A DNA stretch of 64,000 nt from Dicyema japonicum. Its lineage: Eukaryota > Dicyemida > Rhombozoa > Dicyemidae. The DNA is taken from positions 1,068,295-1,132,294 of the forward strand of contig RDEW01000007.1 of NCBI GenBank assembly GCA_011109175.1. The letters are read 5' to 3'. Below the pieces are notes generated by a model, which did no database searches, was not told the DNA's origin, and was given only the letters and a program-made list of their open reading frames with translations. Shown in pieces: positions 11,301 through 22,154 of the stretch (the first letter of the stretch is position 1; each line of letters begins with the position of its first letter). A program made the translations under genes and the position numbers.

Positions 11301-12442
11301 AGCTGATAGTTACAATTACGGCAGTTTGTCAATGAGAAAGTCCATAGTAAGTATTACAATACTGGACACCTGCAGATGGCCTGTCGGGAGCTTCGATTAT
11401 TTGATAAACGACGTTAGACTCTTCTGGGACCTAAGTAACTAAATCATTATAACTATAGAACTTTTACGGACGGTCTCAGATAGCCAATGCGACCTACAAG
11501 TGTTTCAAATATGGGACATGCATGGTCGACAAAGAGAACAGAAATTATTGTCAACATTGTCGATACAAAAATGTTTGAGTAAGTATTACAATACTGGACA
11601 CCTGCAGATGGCCTGTCGGGAGCTTCGATTATTTGATAAACGACGTTAGACTCTTCTGGGACCTAAGTAACTAAATCATTATAACTATAGAACTTTTACG
11701 GACGGTCTCAGATAGCCAATGCGACCTACAAGTGTTTCAAATATGAGACATGCATGGTCGACAAAGAGAACAGAAATTATTGTCAACATTGTCGATACAA
11801 AAATGTTTGAGTAAGTATTACAATACTGGACACCTGCAGATGGCCTGTCGGGAGCTTCGATTATTTGATAAACGACGTTAGACTCTTCTGGGACCTAAGT
11901 AACTAAATCATTATAACTATAGAACTTTTACGGACGGTCTCAGATAGCCAATGCGACCTACAAGTGTTTCAAATATGGGACATGCATGGTCGACAAAGAG
12001 AACAGAAATTATTGTCAACATTGTCGATACAAAAATGTTTGGAATTGGGAATGTCCAGAAGTGGTATGTAAAATATATTGATGATAATAACTTTTGACTT
12101 ATCATTATTATTATCTGATAGCTATGAAATTTGGGAGAATGTCTAAGAATACAAAAACAGAGTTGGGGATCAGGTTTACTATAACAAACGCATTATACAT
12201 GATTTTAATGATCTGCAAATCCATATTGCTCTGAACATCAAAAACGAAGTAATTTGTACTAATATTAATAGACGGTTATCTCCCGAGTTATGACATAAAG
12301 TAAGAAAGCAGCTGATAGTTACAATTACGGCAGTTTGTCAATGAGAAAGTCCATAGTAAGTATTACAATACTGGACACCTGCAGATGGCCTGTCGGGAGC
12401 TTCGATTATTTGATAAACGACGTTAGACTCTTCTGGGACCTC
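8331..12442 (+). CDS. ROR/HR3-like nuclear receptor DNA-binding region with tandem exon array
   Basis: Exon 1 (about 8331-8412) encodes the first zinc finger, [18 protein letters not shown], with P-box CEGCK. After a 25-nt intron (8413-8437) the second finger begins [15 protein letters not shown], with cysteine spacing C-X5-C-X9-C-X2-C and QHCRYK. In the long repeat units the frame continues into LELGMSRS and, after an intron of about 55-60 nt, [12 protein letters not shown], the carboxy-terminal extension diagnostic of NR1F receptors (ROR/HR3). The second-finger exon occurs 12 times. All copies have five A's before TGTTTG where six would be needed to read RYKKCL, so each is frameshifted as assembled. 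No ligand-binding domain is recognised before the end of the region. The family is a ligand- or ecdysis-type transcription factor acting in the nucleus. Confidence 0.85.
8413..12442 (+). repeat. tandem array of 12 second-zinc-finger exons (232-bp and 545-bp units)
   Basis: Second-finger exons start at 8438, 8670, 9219, 9452, 9684, 9916, 10147, 10371, 10914, 11459, 11691 and 11933. Eight are short units that go from TGTTTGA straight into the splice donor GTAAGTATTACAATACTGG. Four (starts 8670, 10371, 10914, 11933) are long units carrying about 313 extra bases that encode the GMSRS/KFGRMSK extension before the same donor. Each unit runs from inside intron 1 to CTCTTCTGGGACCT. Copies 2-12 differ from each other by few bases and small indels; copy 1 is more diverged. 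In copies 2-12 GFFRRS is changed to NFYGRS. Confidence 0.93.
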
Positions 12443-12457
12443 TACAGCTCAGACTTC

Positions 12458-12605
12458 AGACTTGCAGGAATGTGTTCTCAACACATGCAAAACAATGGAG
12501 GATGAACACATAGACTTGCAGGGAATGTGTTCTCAATTCTGGGAACCGACAGCTATGATGTTCTGCTGATTCATCATCCCCCATTGTTTTGCATGTGTTC
12601 TCAAT
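12458..12605. repeat. inverted and direct repeats downstream of the receptor array
   Basis: AACACATGCAAAACAATGG at about 12480 is inverted at about 12582-12601 as CCATTGTTTTGCATGTGTT, giving a potential hairpin with a loop of about 80 nt. GACTTGCAGGAATGTGTTCT near 12460 is also directly repeated, with one extra G, near 12512. Confidence 0.7.
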
Positions 12606-12770
12606 TCAGTTATATGACGTTTCTGCTGTTCTTCTGATTCTTCATCCCGCATTTTTGTGCATATATCCTCGATTGCCTTTAACGATTTTTTACCCACGTA
12701 GGCTATTTCCCATTGTACACCATCTCCTAGATCCATGGGATCTTGTATTAGTGCCCAAAATGATTAAATG
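12533..12770 (-). CDS. unrecognised open segment, possibly an exon
   Basis: The minus-strand frame contains SFWALIQDPMDLGDGVQWEI, then CTKMRDEESEEQQKRH and ELRTHAKQW, a charged and probably helical stretch. DNA for the helical part is partly duplicated next to it. I do not recognise the protein. It may be an exon of a gene extending to higher coordinates or part of an unknown repeat. Confidence 0.25.
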
Positions 12771-12983
12771 AAATTATCATTGAAATCACGCCATTTGACA
12801 GGATAATATTTTCAGAAACTCACTCACTTTTTCGGAAATGTTTTTATTTGTTCAAAAGTATTTTTTAAATTAAAATCCGTCCATTTATCCGCGAGTTATA
12901 GTGTCATTAACATACAACATTGAGTTTTAATAAATATATAGATTAGTCTCCCCAAATAACCATTGACAAATCCTCCATATCAT

Positions 12984-13330
12984 TCAAAATATACTCCACT
13001 TCTGTTTGACCTCATCAACGGACTTTATTACCCCCCCCAAACTGCTAATCAAAGAGAATAGAATTCCCACTAGCACGAATACACATATACTACAAATCAT
13101 CACAAATTTATTTAATTCCAATTTTATCGACGGAAATTGCTTGTATATTTCATTAATGGGAGTATTGTGATTGAGAGTATTCGACAATAACAAGTTGACA
13201 CGTGTATTTGGTTAGACAGTCTTGTAGTTTGTCATAATAATTTGTCAGCATTTCTGCGAGGTTTTCATTCATAGGTAGACAGACCGCCATTGATGGAATG
13301 TCAGTGGAGGGAGTATGCTCACATGATATG
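12984..13330 (-). CDS. possible single-pass membrane protein exon(s), unrecognised
   Basis: The minus-strand frame at 13193-12984 holds NEIYKQFPSIKLELNKF followed by a strongly hydrophobic segment (about 20 residues, 13098-13040) and then VDEVKQKW. Upstream at 13320-13205 another open segment reads MAVCLPMNENLAEML and YYDKLQDCLTKYT; joining the two needs a short intron or a one-base shift near 13203. The predicted topology is one membrane helix near the C-terminus. No family is recognised. Confidence 0.35.
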
Positions 13331-13379
13331 ACATCAGAAAGGTAATGAGACTGCTGTTGGTAAACGAGGAAATAATAAT

Positions 13380-13865
13380 TTTGACTTTACAAACACAGAC
13401 ATTAGTCTGTCAGCATAGTTGAATTCAACAAACACTCTCAGTGAGTCTTCCGCCTAAAATTCAATAAATGTCATGAATATTCCTTACCGAAACAGACTAA
13501 AACTTTTGATCTTCCACCAATAATCCTTAGTGAGCAAGTTTCCACACCCACAAACCGTTTTATTTTAAATTATTTTTTTAATTTAAGGTTATTATTTATT
13601 TTAAAAATATTTTTATTTGAATGGTGATGCGTGTCAAAAAAATGCGTATAAATGACAAATGTTTTCTAAAAGTTCACGACTATAAATACAGTCAACCCTC
13701 TCTATAGTGACAAAATGTCCACGTAAAAACACGATGTTAACTAATTTTCAATAGTGAACAAAAAATAGAACAAAAATAAAACAAAAAATAAAAATAACAA
13801 TCAACAATAATAAAGTAATTACAAAGATCAATTAGATGCTTTTTTCAGATAATCGGATATTTTTT
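13380..13865. other. AT-rich intergenic
   Basis: Long A/T runs; no supported gene or repeat. Confidence 0.4.
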
Positions 13866-13869
13866 GTGA

Positions 13870-14390
13870 ATGATTAGCATGATTATTTTTTTGGTTAGGG
13901 TTACTGTTTAAGGTCTTCAATTAGGGTTATTGTTTAGTGCATTTGGTAATGGCTAAATTTTAGTGTCTGTGCTTAGGGTTTTTGTTTAGAGTTACTGTTA
14001 AAAGTCTTCAATTAAGGTTAGTGTTTAGTGTTTTGGCTAGGGTTATTGTTTAAGGTCTTTAAATATGGTTAGTGTTTAGTGTTTTTGTATAGGGTTACAG
14101 TTTAGTGTCTGTGCTCAGGGTTTTTGGTTAGGGTTACTGTTTAAAATTTTCAATAGTGTTTAGTGCTTTTAGATAGGGTTACAGTTTAGTGTCTGTGCTT
14201 AGGGTTTTTGGTTAGTGTTACTGTTTAAGATTTTCATTAGGGTTAGTGTTTAGTGCTTTTTGTTAGGGCTACAGTTTAGTGTCTGTGAAAGGGTTTTTGA
14301 TTAGGGTTACTGTTTAAGGTTTTTCATTAGGGTTAGTGTTTATTGAATTTGGATAAAGTTACTGCTTAGGCTCAGTGCTTATGGGATTGA
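13870..14390 (+). repeat. degenerate minisatellite with telomere-like TTAGGG motifs, block 1
   Basis: The block repeats the words GTTAGGGTTACTGTTTAAGG, GTTTAGTGTCTGTGCTTAGG and TTAGGGTTAGTGTTTAGTGC. Successive TGTCTGTG words lie about 84-142 bases apart, suggesting a degenerate unit of about 85-90 nt. TTAGGG is the common animal telomere hexamer, but here it is embedded in a longer unit. The same repeat occurs in reverse orientation at 20090-20580. Confidence 0.85.
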
Positions 14391-14689
14391 ACATATTACA
14401 AGGTTCCTTACATTCGAATTGGGATTTACACGGGACTTTGTTAACTACATCATCGGTCTCTGCAAGAAGGTTTGGGACCACCGTGGAATAACATATTGGG
14501 GAAAGAACAACTGGAGATGGGCGTACTGCCTTTGTACCTACAACGTTCTCGAGATTAAATAGGATGTATATCCGCCTTGACCAGAATATGGATGGCTAAC
14601 AAGGAAAGGGGTACCGGATGATCAGTCCAGGCCAACTGGCGGACTTGGTAGTACCTATTTCTTAACATGCTGTTTAATTAATTTTCACT

Positions 14690-15015
14690 TTCATTTCACT
14701 GTGGCATTGTTAAAGGCCCTTGTTTTTAAACTTTAACTTTTTCTTTATTAACAAAAAAAGTAAAGAGAATATTAATTTGAGGCTTCTTACTCAAGTCCTG
14801 ATCATAGCTTGGACTCTCCTCTGCGACTCAGACTCTCTTATGGTTCATTCCGTGCTACGACATACAAGTCAAGTTTAGCATCTCTGTTAGTTTGCAATCC
14901 TTTTCTCTGTTATTCCTCTGATCCACACTAATAGCATATCTTAGTCTCCATTTAACCTTTCGCCGACTCGTTTGTGAAGGCGATCTTGATCCTTGATTTT
15001 CGATTTTTCATAAAA
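14690..15015 (+). repeat. interspersed repeat, copy 1 (LINE-associated)
   Basis: Blocks such as AAGTCCTG...GCTTGGACTCT, TCTGCG.CTCAGAC, and GGCGATCTTGATCC correspond to 59270-59470 plus 59786-59850, where the second copy is split by a SINE. No frame is conserved. It lies directly upstream of a Jockey-like reverse transcriptase scrap. Confidence 0.6.
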
Positions 15016-15059
15016 CAATATAAAACGCTTCTTGTATGCACTGTAATACCACTATGAGT

Positions 15060-15330
15060 CTTGTGAAATTTGGCTGAGGTGTCCCTCAGGGCTCAGTTCT
15101 CAGTCCTCTATTATTCAACATTGTAATGAGTGAATTGCTTTGCTCAGAAAACCCACGTACATAAATTTGATGACGTCATAATTTGATGTCTCTTTAAATC
15201 CTTCAGTATCTGAGAAACGGTTGAAGACGTACATGGTTGACTTCTGATGAAAACTTAATTTCAGTTGCACATGAGAAGTCTGGTCTAGTGAGGATAACTG
15301 GATGCAGGAGGCTGGCTAACCTAAAGAACT
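15060..15330 (+). mobile_element. Jockey-like LINE reverse transcriptase scrap
   Basis: The DNA at 15070-15125 reads GVPQGSVLSPLLFNI in one frame except for a stop at its first codon. This is reverse transcriptase block 4 of Jockey/LINE elements. The following YADD region is degraded. No intact frame remains. Confidence 0.65.
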
Positions 15331-15399
15331 CCGTCACAAGACATAATTCGGAAAAAGACTATAAAATACCCTGTCCTTATAATTGACGAGGGAGTAATT

Positions 15400-16885
15400 T
15401 TATAAAGAATGCTAAAATACGAATGATTAAGCTACGAACGCTCTGTCTGCGTTATAAAATTAAAGCTCGAGCCGGAGACCTTTGTTTATGTCTTCAACTC
15501 CGCAATACTTCCTGGAATGTTATATGGTTTATAAAAATGGTACGATTCAAAAAGGAATTGCAGACTGTGGAGGTGGAGAAAAAAAGGAAGTATGACTTTC
15601 TTGATTACGTGATAAGTTCTCGTATGCCAATTCCCTATAATTGGAAGTAAAAATGTGCAAGGTTTATGGAACTATCGAAAATCTTATTAGAGTTTCAAAA
15701 ACCGCACTAAAGTATCTGGTAATTATAGAGATGATTTTGTTTCTAAAGATTTTTGTGAAGACTGTCGGGTTAGAAGTCGGTATTTCCCCAATCACTTAAT
15801 TTGCAGTGTTTACTTTAAAATAACTAGTTTACTTGAATGATGCCCACATGATTTTCTATAGAGACACCTTCCTCAAGTAGGATTGAGTCACCCAAAGACT
15901 CCGATATCGTACTTTACGGAAATAAATTTTTCCCAGTGGAATAACCATCTGACACATCACATTTGAAAGATCATCCACCACTCTATCCATTTCTTGATAG
16001 TCCTTGATACTTAACGTTCAACTAAAGGCGTCCCCATGTTGAGTGACTTGGGAGTTTGCTTCATCCAGTTTTCCATTGTACATTTACACTACATTGAATT
16101 GACCTTTCTATTGCATTTAACTTCAGAGGGATGACTTTGAGAGATTATCACATCCCCACAATTGATTCTGGATTTCCTACACGTGTTTTAAACATTTTAC
16201 TTGTGGTTTTAAGGTGGACAGACTTCGCATGCGTCCTGACATTTCAGATTCATCACTCATTCGCTTTTGTAAGGTTGAGGAAATCTCAATTGGTAGAGAC
16301 AAATGGGTTTTCAAACTATTCTCTGATTAGACGACTTTGACCGTATTTCTTAGAGGATATTAACCACTCTCTCTATTCTCAAGCCTCCCTTTCGCTATTT
16401 AGATTCGAAAACTACGTGATCTCCACTTTATGCATTAAATGATTTCAACTTATCAGAAATAACGGATTGATCTGCAAATGTGAATTCCAGCAACCATAAA
16501 TTGAGACAATGAAAATTTACATGTATTTTATTAGCGGTTCTTTATTCCTCACAGGAGTACAAGAATACGAACATTTCATATGTTTGTTCGGATTTATTTC
16601 CAGGAAGTCGAGTCGGATTTGATCATGCTTAGAGCTTTCTCGAACATCGTAGACTCCCTATTTATGATTTCGCGTTGAAACGGCAGTGTCGAGGTAAAAA
16701 ACGTTAAACTGTACAGTTCAACTGTTTGTCGATGGAATTGATACTTCATGTTAAATTACGACATAACCATTTAATGACTTTTTGGTAGTCCTTCATAGAA
16801 GATTCGATGATATCTAAGGCAGCCCTGATGTCAGTCGTGTATGATTGAATGAAATGCTTCAAGTTTGCTTGAAGGATTCGATTTT
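15400..16885. other. no clear gene
   Basis: An open frame at 15423-15650 and another at 16131-16340 have no motif, no conserved copy elsewhere in the window and no splice support, so I do not call them genes. The rest is featureless. Confidence 0.35.
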
Positions 16886-16889
16886 TGAA

Positions 16890-17060
16890 TTTTCTTCACA
16901 GACCAAAAACTAACGCCGTCATCAGTGATTGTCTCAGGGACCCACACGCAAGCAAAAATAAAAGGAAAAGAAATTAAGAACACCATCAATGTCTCCACCT
17001 TGGATTAATCAGCATGACGTTTGTGTAAGTTCTGCCTTAGCTTAGATGAGTAATTATTAT
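16890..17060 (+). mobile_element. possible decayed SINE fragment
   Basis: ACGCCGTCATCAGTG followed by a CACACGCAAGCAAAAATAAA stretch resembles the SINE central domain and its CACACAAGAAAAAGAAAA region. The rest has decayed. Confidence 0.35.
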
Positions 17061-17399
17061 TACCACCAGGATTACTGGGTCAAAGAAAAAGAAATAAAAG
17101 GTTCTCAACTAACTAAGTGATCCCAGACAGACAAGGGAGAGGACGAGTCCGACGGGGTCGAGAATCCTGAACAGCTCTTCTCATTGGACATATGCTCAAA
17201 ATTTCTGTATAATTGTATTTATTTCCATAGTGTATGGAATAGAGGGCAGCTCGGTAAACTAGCCTCCTTTAAAAGTTTCCGTTGTAATTCGATTAAGAGA
17301 TTTTCAATGAGGTGGATTTTGTGCTCTGGTCCAATAATCCTTATTGCGGTCTCCTAGATTGCGGATAGTTTCAATGAGAAGGATCGTAAAATCTGCATT

Positions 17400-17645
17400 G
17401 CCCACGAAGGACTAACATGCGTCATCGTGGGTCGGATAAACTGTCGTAAATCGTGGCAAGGCTACCAGTTTGGTCTCTAAGTGTTTTTGAGAGCACTTTT
17501 AAAATTCTCATTTTCCTCAGAGCAGAAGTTACTATGTTCTCAACATGTCGGATAAAGTTGAGTCCCTGATCGAAGGTGACTCCCAGAATCTTCGGTGTTT
17601 TGTTAATAGGAATAGCCTCGTTCTTCATAAGGATTTGAAAACATT
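17400..17645 (-). mobile_element. Jockey-like LINE reverse transcriptase C-terminal fragment
   Basis: The frame encodes INKTPKILGVTFDQGLNFIR and HVENIVTSALRKMRIL, the thumb/connection region following YADD in Jockey-type elements. The equivalent in the copy at 25710-27080 reads VKILGVTYDPLLTFSKHI. The fragment has no catalytic part. Confidence 0.7.
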
Positions 17646-17764
17646 ACTAGTGTTTGATGGAAATGCTGAATTATTATTATTTTAAATTTTAATTAATTTT
17701 TGTTAATTTTATAATTATTGAATTTTTATTTTAATTAATTAAGTCAATTAAAAACAAACTCGTG

Positions 17765-17845
17765 GCGCTGGATACATTTAATTAGTTGTTTACTTTAATG
17801 TCTTTTTCGGTGTATCAGGGGTTAATAAATAAATAAATAAACCGT
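17765..17845 (+). repeat. short interspersed repeat with TAAA tail, copy 2 (3' end only)
   Basis: CTGGATACATTTAATTAGTT and GTATCAGGGGTTAATAAATA match the 3' ends at 1551 and 53252. The copy ends in (AAAT)n, consistent with retrotransposition of a 5'-truncated element. Confidence 0.6.
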
Positions 17846-18296
17846 TGTTTGGCGATCGTCCCATAGACACTACCAAACAAACTACTTTGTAGTTACTTGG
17901 TAAGAGAGAGAGGTTTGGTCTGTTTGGTACAAATGTAGACAGTTTTTCTACGAGGAGATGATTCACATGAAACATAATTAACCTTGATTCCCATGATTGC
18001 GAAGAGACAAGTCCTTCCAAGCAGACAAGTTCATTAAGAACCACATTGTGAACCTTTTAAACGAATTGCTTGTCAAGATGGGAAAGAACGAATGATCATT
18101 TTTGATACCGTCTTGACATTGGGCGCTCCCTGTGACAGGTTGCTTGATGAATAATTGACTAAGAAAAGGAGAGTGACAACGAGAAGTCTTCCAAGTATGA
18201 ATGGTAGAAAATGCATTTCCCCAAATCGAACCTTATACGACGTATATTAGCATTATTATGAAAATAGCCAATGAAAATGATATAAACTAGTTAACA

Positions 18297-18541
18297 ATGA
18301 GCCGGACAAATACGGATCAGTTTGAAAACTGGACCACGTGTGCTCTTAAGGGTTTCTTTTCCTACTTTGGATATGTCACGATCGTCCACATTGACAAAAC
18401 CGACAGGTTGGGAGTCAACTAACATTCAGGTTTATTTACATTCGCTTTAAAGGAAGATTGACGCTACAACGCCATGATCTGCGTAAAATCAATTTGCAAG
18501 GCGAATCAGGCCTTAAACACGAAACTGAACCTAAAAAGTGA
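18297..18541 (+). CDS. small two-exon protein, possibly RRM-like
   Basis: Exon 1 (18297-18406) and exon 2 (18430-18541) are joined across a 23-nt GT...AG intron to give a 73-residue frame, 222 nt including the stop. The protein reads LKGFFSYFGYVTIVHIDKTD then RFIYIRFKG, a pattern reminiscent of an RRM fold (helix, then beta strands with aromatic IYIRFKG). It is shorter than a full RRM of about 80 residues and lacks a textbook RNP1, so function is a guess. The basic tail ends KHETEPKK. Unread splicing could extend it. Confidence 0.45.
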
Positions 18542-19405
18542 CCCCAACTCGCTTGTGTTTTCCATATTTTCAACATTAATTACTCGTCCGACACTGTAGT
18601 TATTGACATGCATAAAAATCTTGTTCAAACCTTCAAACATACATCCCCACAAAATGAAATTATTCGTTGCTAAGGTAATTTAGTGTTTATGTTATTTACT
18701 TTACTGATCCTTTGTTTGTAGATCAAGTCTTGGAAGACTATGTGGATTGAGAACATCCTTTCAAATTCAGCTTTGAATATCCAGTCGGTTACTTTTTCCT
18801 GAGCAAGGCTGAAAAGTAATAACGAGAGGTTGAAGACAAAGTTATCAATGACGTTTGTATGACTTTAACTTAACAACAGGAGTGGGAAATAACAGAAAAG
18901 AAGAGTTTGATTCTATAAAAGCGTAGATTTTGTACATTTGAGCTGCAACAAAGAAGAATTTGTTAGTCTTTCCCACGTGCTTATCAATAAATATATTACA
19001 AGTGGAATTCTTGGTTCTATCTATGTAAAGTTCTTTGGACTGTCCTTGACGAGACTTTGATCGAACTGTGACCAAACTCTAAAATCCAAATTTTATGCAA
19101 GAAAAACTCACATAAAATTATCTTGAGGATTGTGATGTTCAATGAAAGTGAAAAAACGTTTTTTGTGATCTTTGAAATTTAAGAGGATCGCCGAGAGTTC
19201 CAGATGGCTCAACAAGATGCTGACCGTTTTTCTAAGTAGAGGTTTCCTTGAAGATCTAAAGGAATTTGAATATAGATGTGGAGTATAGATAAATGGAGTT
19301 ATCCACCGGCTGGTCAAATTTGATATTTCCCTAAAAGTGCATATTTGGTCGAAAAGGAGACGAAAATTGTATTTTTGGTAGACGAATAAATTATACAGAC
19401 TGACC
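18542..19405. other. no clear gene
   Basis: A short ATG frame at 18656 with a potential 45-nt intron and two minus-strand frames (18845-19075, 19108-19431) lack motifs or copies, so no gene is called. Confidence 0.3.
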
Positions 19406-19409
19406 GATT

Positions 19410-19725
19410 GTGGACCAATAAATCTGAACATACTTGAAGCCCGCTGGCGCTTATTTGGACATATTCAACAGATGGGTGAACAAACACCATGCAATGCCGC
19501 CATGGAAGAATTTTTCGGCCATACTGTATCTCCTGCATTCAGAGGACGTCCATGAATTTGTTGTCCAAGGACACTTGAGGAGGATTACGCAGTGATCGTG
19601 GGCCGACTGATGAATACAGACGATCTGGACAAAATCTGGAAGCAAGTACGACAGCGATAAGGATGCGAAGACTAACGGACAGATTATCGAAAAACGAAAA
19701 ACATGGCACAAGCGAAACCATAAAT
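19410..19725 (+). mobile_element. RTE-like LINE C-terminal fragment
   Basis: The plus-strand frame reads ILEARWRLFGHIQQMGEQTP and NAAMEEFF, then after a stop PRTLEEDYAVIVGRLMNTDD and LDKIWKQVRQR. The same order (WRLFGHVLRM, MEDYF, LPETLEGD, DDMDKLRKL) is seen at 61730-61990. It is the C-terminal segment of an RTE-like ORF, without the catalytic domain. Confidence 0.75.
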
Positions 19726-20089
19726 AGTGTTCACTGGTAACATGAATGTGCTTCAACTAACTGGTGGATGAAGGAACTCTGGATGGCTGAGTCACTGTGG
19801 TCTCTTTCTGATATATTCTGGAATAATTACCCTCCGTCGATTCTAAGGTCATTAAGTTGTCACAAATGCTGCCATGTAGACCAGTTTCAAAACGTTGTTC
19901 GAAGAACTGAGGTAAATTCCAGAACTCGCGCCAGGGAACGAAATTGTCCCTTGGCTCTGTTCTTTCCTGAGCCTATACAAACCAGTCATGGAAGGGTAAC
20001 TGATTAGAAAGTAAAATATAAGCGACACAAGTGCGACTTTATGAAGTTTCCTAGAGAACCAAGTTTACTTTTTGATTTTTGAGGGGAAA

Positions 20090-20580
20090 GGACCAAAAAC
20101 CCTAAGCACAGACACTAAACTGTTGCCATAACAAAAAGCACTAAACACTAACCCTAATGAAAATTTTAAACAGTAACACTAACCAAAAACCATAAGCACA
20201 TACACTAACTGTAACCCAACCAAAAGCACTAAACACTAACCTTAATTGAAGACCTTAAACAGTAAACCTAACCAAAAACCAAATGCATTGAGCCTAAACA
20301 GTAACCCTAAACAAAAACCATAAGCACAGACACTAACTGTAACCAACAACAAAAGCACTCAACACTAGCCCTAATGAACAGCCATGAACAGTAGCCCTAG
20401 CCAAACCCATAAAGAATTACCATAAGCAGTAACCCAAACAAAAAGCACTAAACACTAACCCTAATTAAAGACCTTAAACAGTAACCCTAACCAAAAACCC
20501 AAAGCACAGACACTAATGGTAACCAACACCAAATGCACTTAACACTAACCCTAATGAAATACCTTGAACAGTGGCTTAGT
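20090..20580 (-). repeat. degenerate minisatellite with telomere-like motifs, block 2 (inverted)
   Basis: On the plus strand it reads CCCTAA-type words: AAACACTAACCCTAATGAAA, AAACAGTAACCCTAACCAAA, AAGCACAGACACTAA. This is the reverse complement of block 1 at 13870-14390, with the same word order and unit. Confidence 0.85.
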
Positions 20581-20589
20581 AAAAAGAAG

Positions 20590-21285
20590 ATGATGTCGGG
20601 GACATTTATTTCTAATGCAGGTTGCCTATCGATGAGAACCTTTATTGTTAAAGTTTATTGTGGATAAATTCCCATGCTATTTTTAGCGCTATTTGTTTAA
20701 TCGAACCTGCAAGTCACTAAAAGAATGATGGCTACAAACCAAAAGGCGCAGAAGAGGGAAGTGTATTTCCTGGGTTACACATAAGGACGTCTTCTCTAAC
20801 GTCAATCAATATAAAAATTCAATAAGTAAATGATTAATTGTTTTTTATGTTGTTTAACAAATTTTACATAAAAATTCAGATTAGCAAATTTTCCTAAAGA
20901 ATGAGATTATACTAAAGAATATCTATAAGATAATTATCATTCTTATTTTTGGTGGTATCAATTTTATAGTTTACAGCAATAAAGTAATTGAAGATCTCAT
21001 AAATTGTTGTTTTATCATTAAAAAATATTTTTTTTGTTTTATATTAAAATTATTTTATTAAACAAAAAATAAATTATTTATAGTGGTGACCCAAATAAAA
21101 ATAAAATTTATAGTTCAAATAGCGATAGAAAATGATATCAATTTTCGGTTATAAGTTTTTAGTGAATCAATTTTAGGATTTTTATTACTCACTCAGATTC
21201 TTCAAGTTATTTTATTATTTAACAAATATAGATCGAAATTTCGCTCCTTCAAATCGTATATGATATTGTTAATTTCATAGGATGA
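20590..21285. other. AT-rich intergenic
   Basis: No supported gene; poly-A/T rich from about 20820. Confidence 0.4.
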
Positions 21286-21289
21286 TGTC

Positions 21290-21720
21290 ATACGTAATGA
21301 GCCTGATCATTACGCAGATATTGTATTTCATTTAATTCACTTGCAGACTCAAACTTGTATTATCTGTCAAAATATTCTTGGTAAAATTAATAGAGACTAT
21401 TTCGGAGTAACCTTTAACCATAAATTATAGAAACACGCCGATGAGTTTGCTACTTTGTTGTATGAAAATCGAACTGAATCTAAAATTGCCGAGAATGTAT
21501 TAGACACTCTCTTTAATTCTGATAAAACTGAATTGTGTAAGGTTTTAAAGTTTTGCCAATCCTAACTTACTAACTCTCGTCTTCTCTAGGATTTAGAATT
21601 TTTTGAGTTTACTAATAAAGTTTTACCATTAAATTTCTTTAACGTGGTCATTCATCAGTTAGAATTTCTCAAAGTTCAAAAAGATAAACCTTGCGCTTAT
21701 ACTTGCTAGTCTTACAAGAG
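21290..21720 (+). CDS. possible broken gene, unrecognised
   Basis: A plus-strand frame is open for most of the stretch: HYADIVFHLIHLQTQTCIIC, then after one stop HADEFATLLYENRTESKI, and after a second stop LEFFEFTNKVLPLNFFNVVI. Codon content and alternation of hydrophobic and charged residues look protein-like and distinct from the LINE families. The interrupting stops could be short introns, sequencing errors or decay. I do not recognise the family. Confidence 0.3.
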
Positions 21721-22154
21721 ATAGGGTCTCTCTGCGATCTGACATCCATGTCTTTCGAAACGTTCACGAGTTTAACGGGTGGGGCCTCAAAACGTTCAAC
21801 AGAATAGTTATTTGTAAAGACAATCCTTTGATCCCTCCATTTCTATCCATACTGAAACATTCTTTAGAATAGCTGCTCCAGGTGTGAACTTCGATATTCG
21901 AAAAAGTGATCACTGACTCCAAATGGATTAATAGTCTCAAGTACTTCCTGAAAGTCCTTTTGCTTGTATCATTTTTCCTCTTCAGGATGAGCAAAGAGGA
22001 TTCTATTTAGCAGGGTCGGTGATTCCTGACGTTTCCACGGCGACTGGTTCATAAATGAACCGTTCATCGAGACATTCGTATTTCTTAAACTTTAAGGTCT
22101 AAACCTTCTCTGAAGCAGAGCCTGGGTTAGTTGCTATAATAACAAGGTTGGAAG

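Noticed and set aside
8664-12105. Minus-strand open frames of about 62 codons repeated at both ends of the receptor array
   Set aside because: They are the antisense of the repeated zinc-finger exon and have no independent support.
13870-14390. Functional telomere array
   Set aside because: TTAGGG words are degenerate and embedded in an 85-90-bp unit, so this is not a simple telomeric tract.
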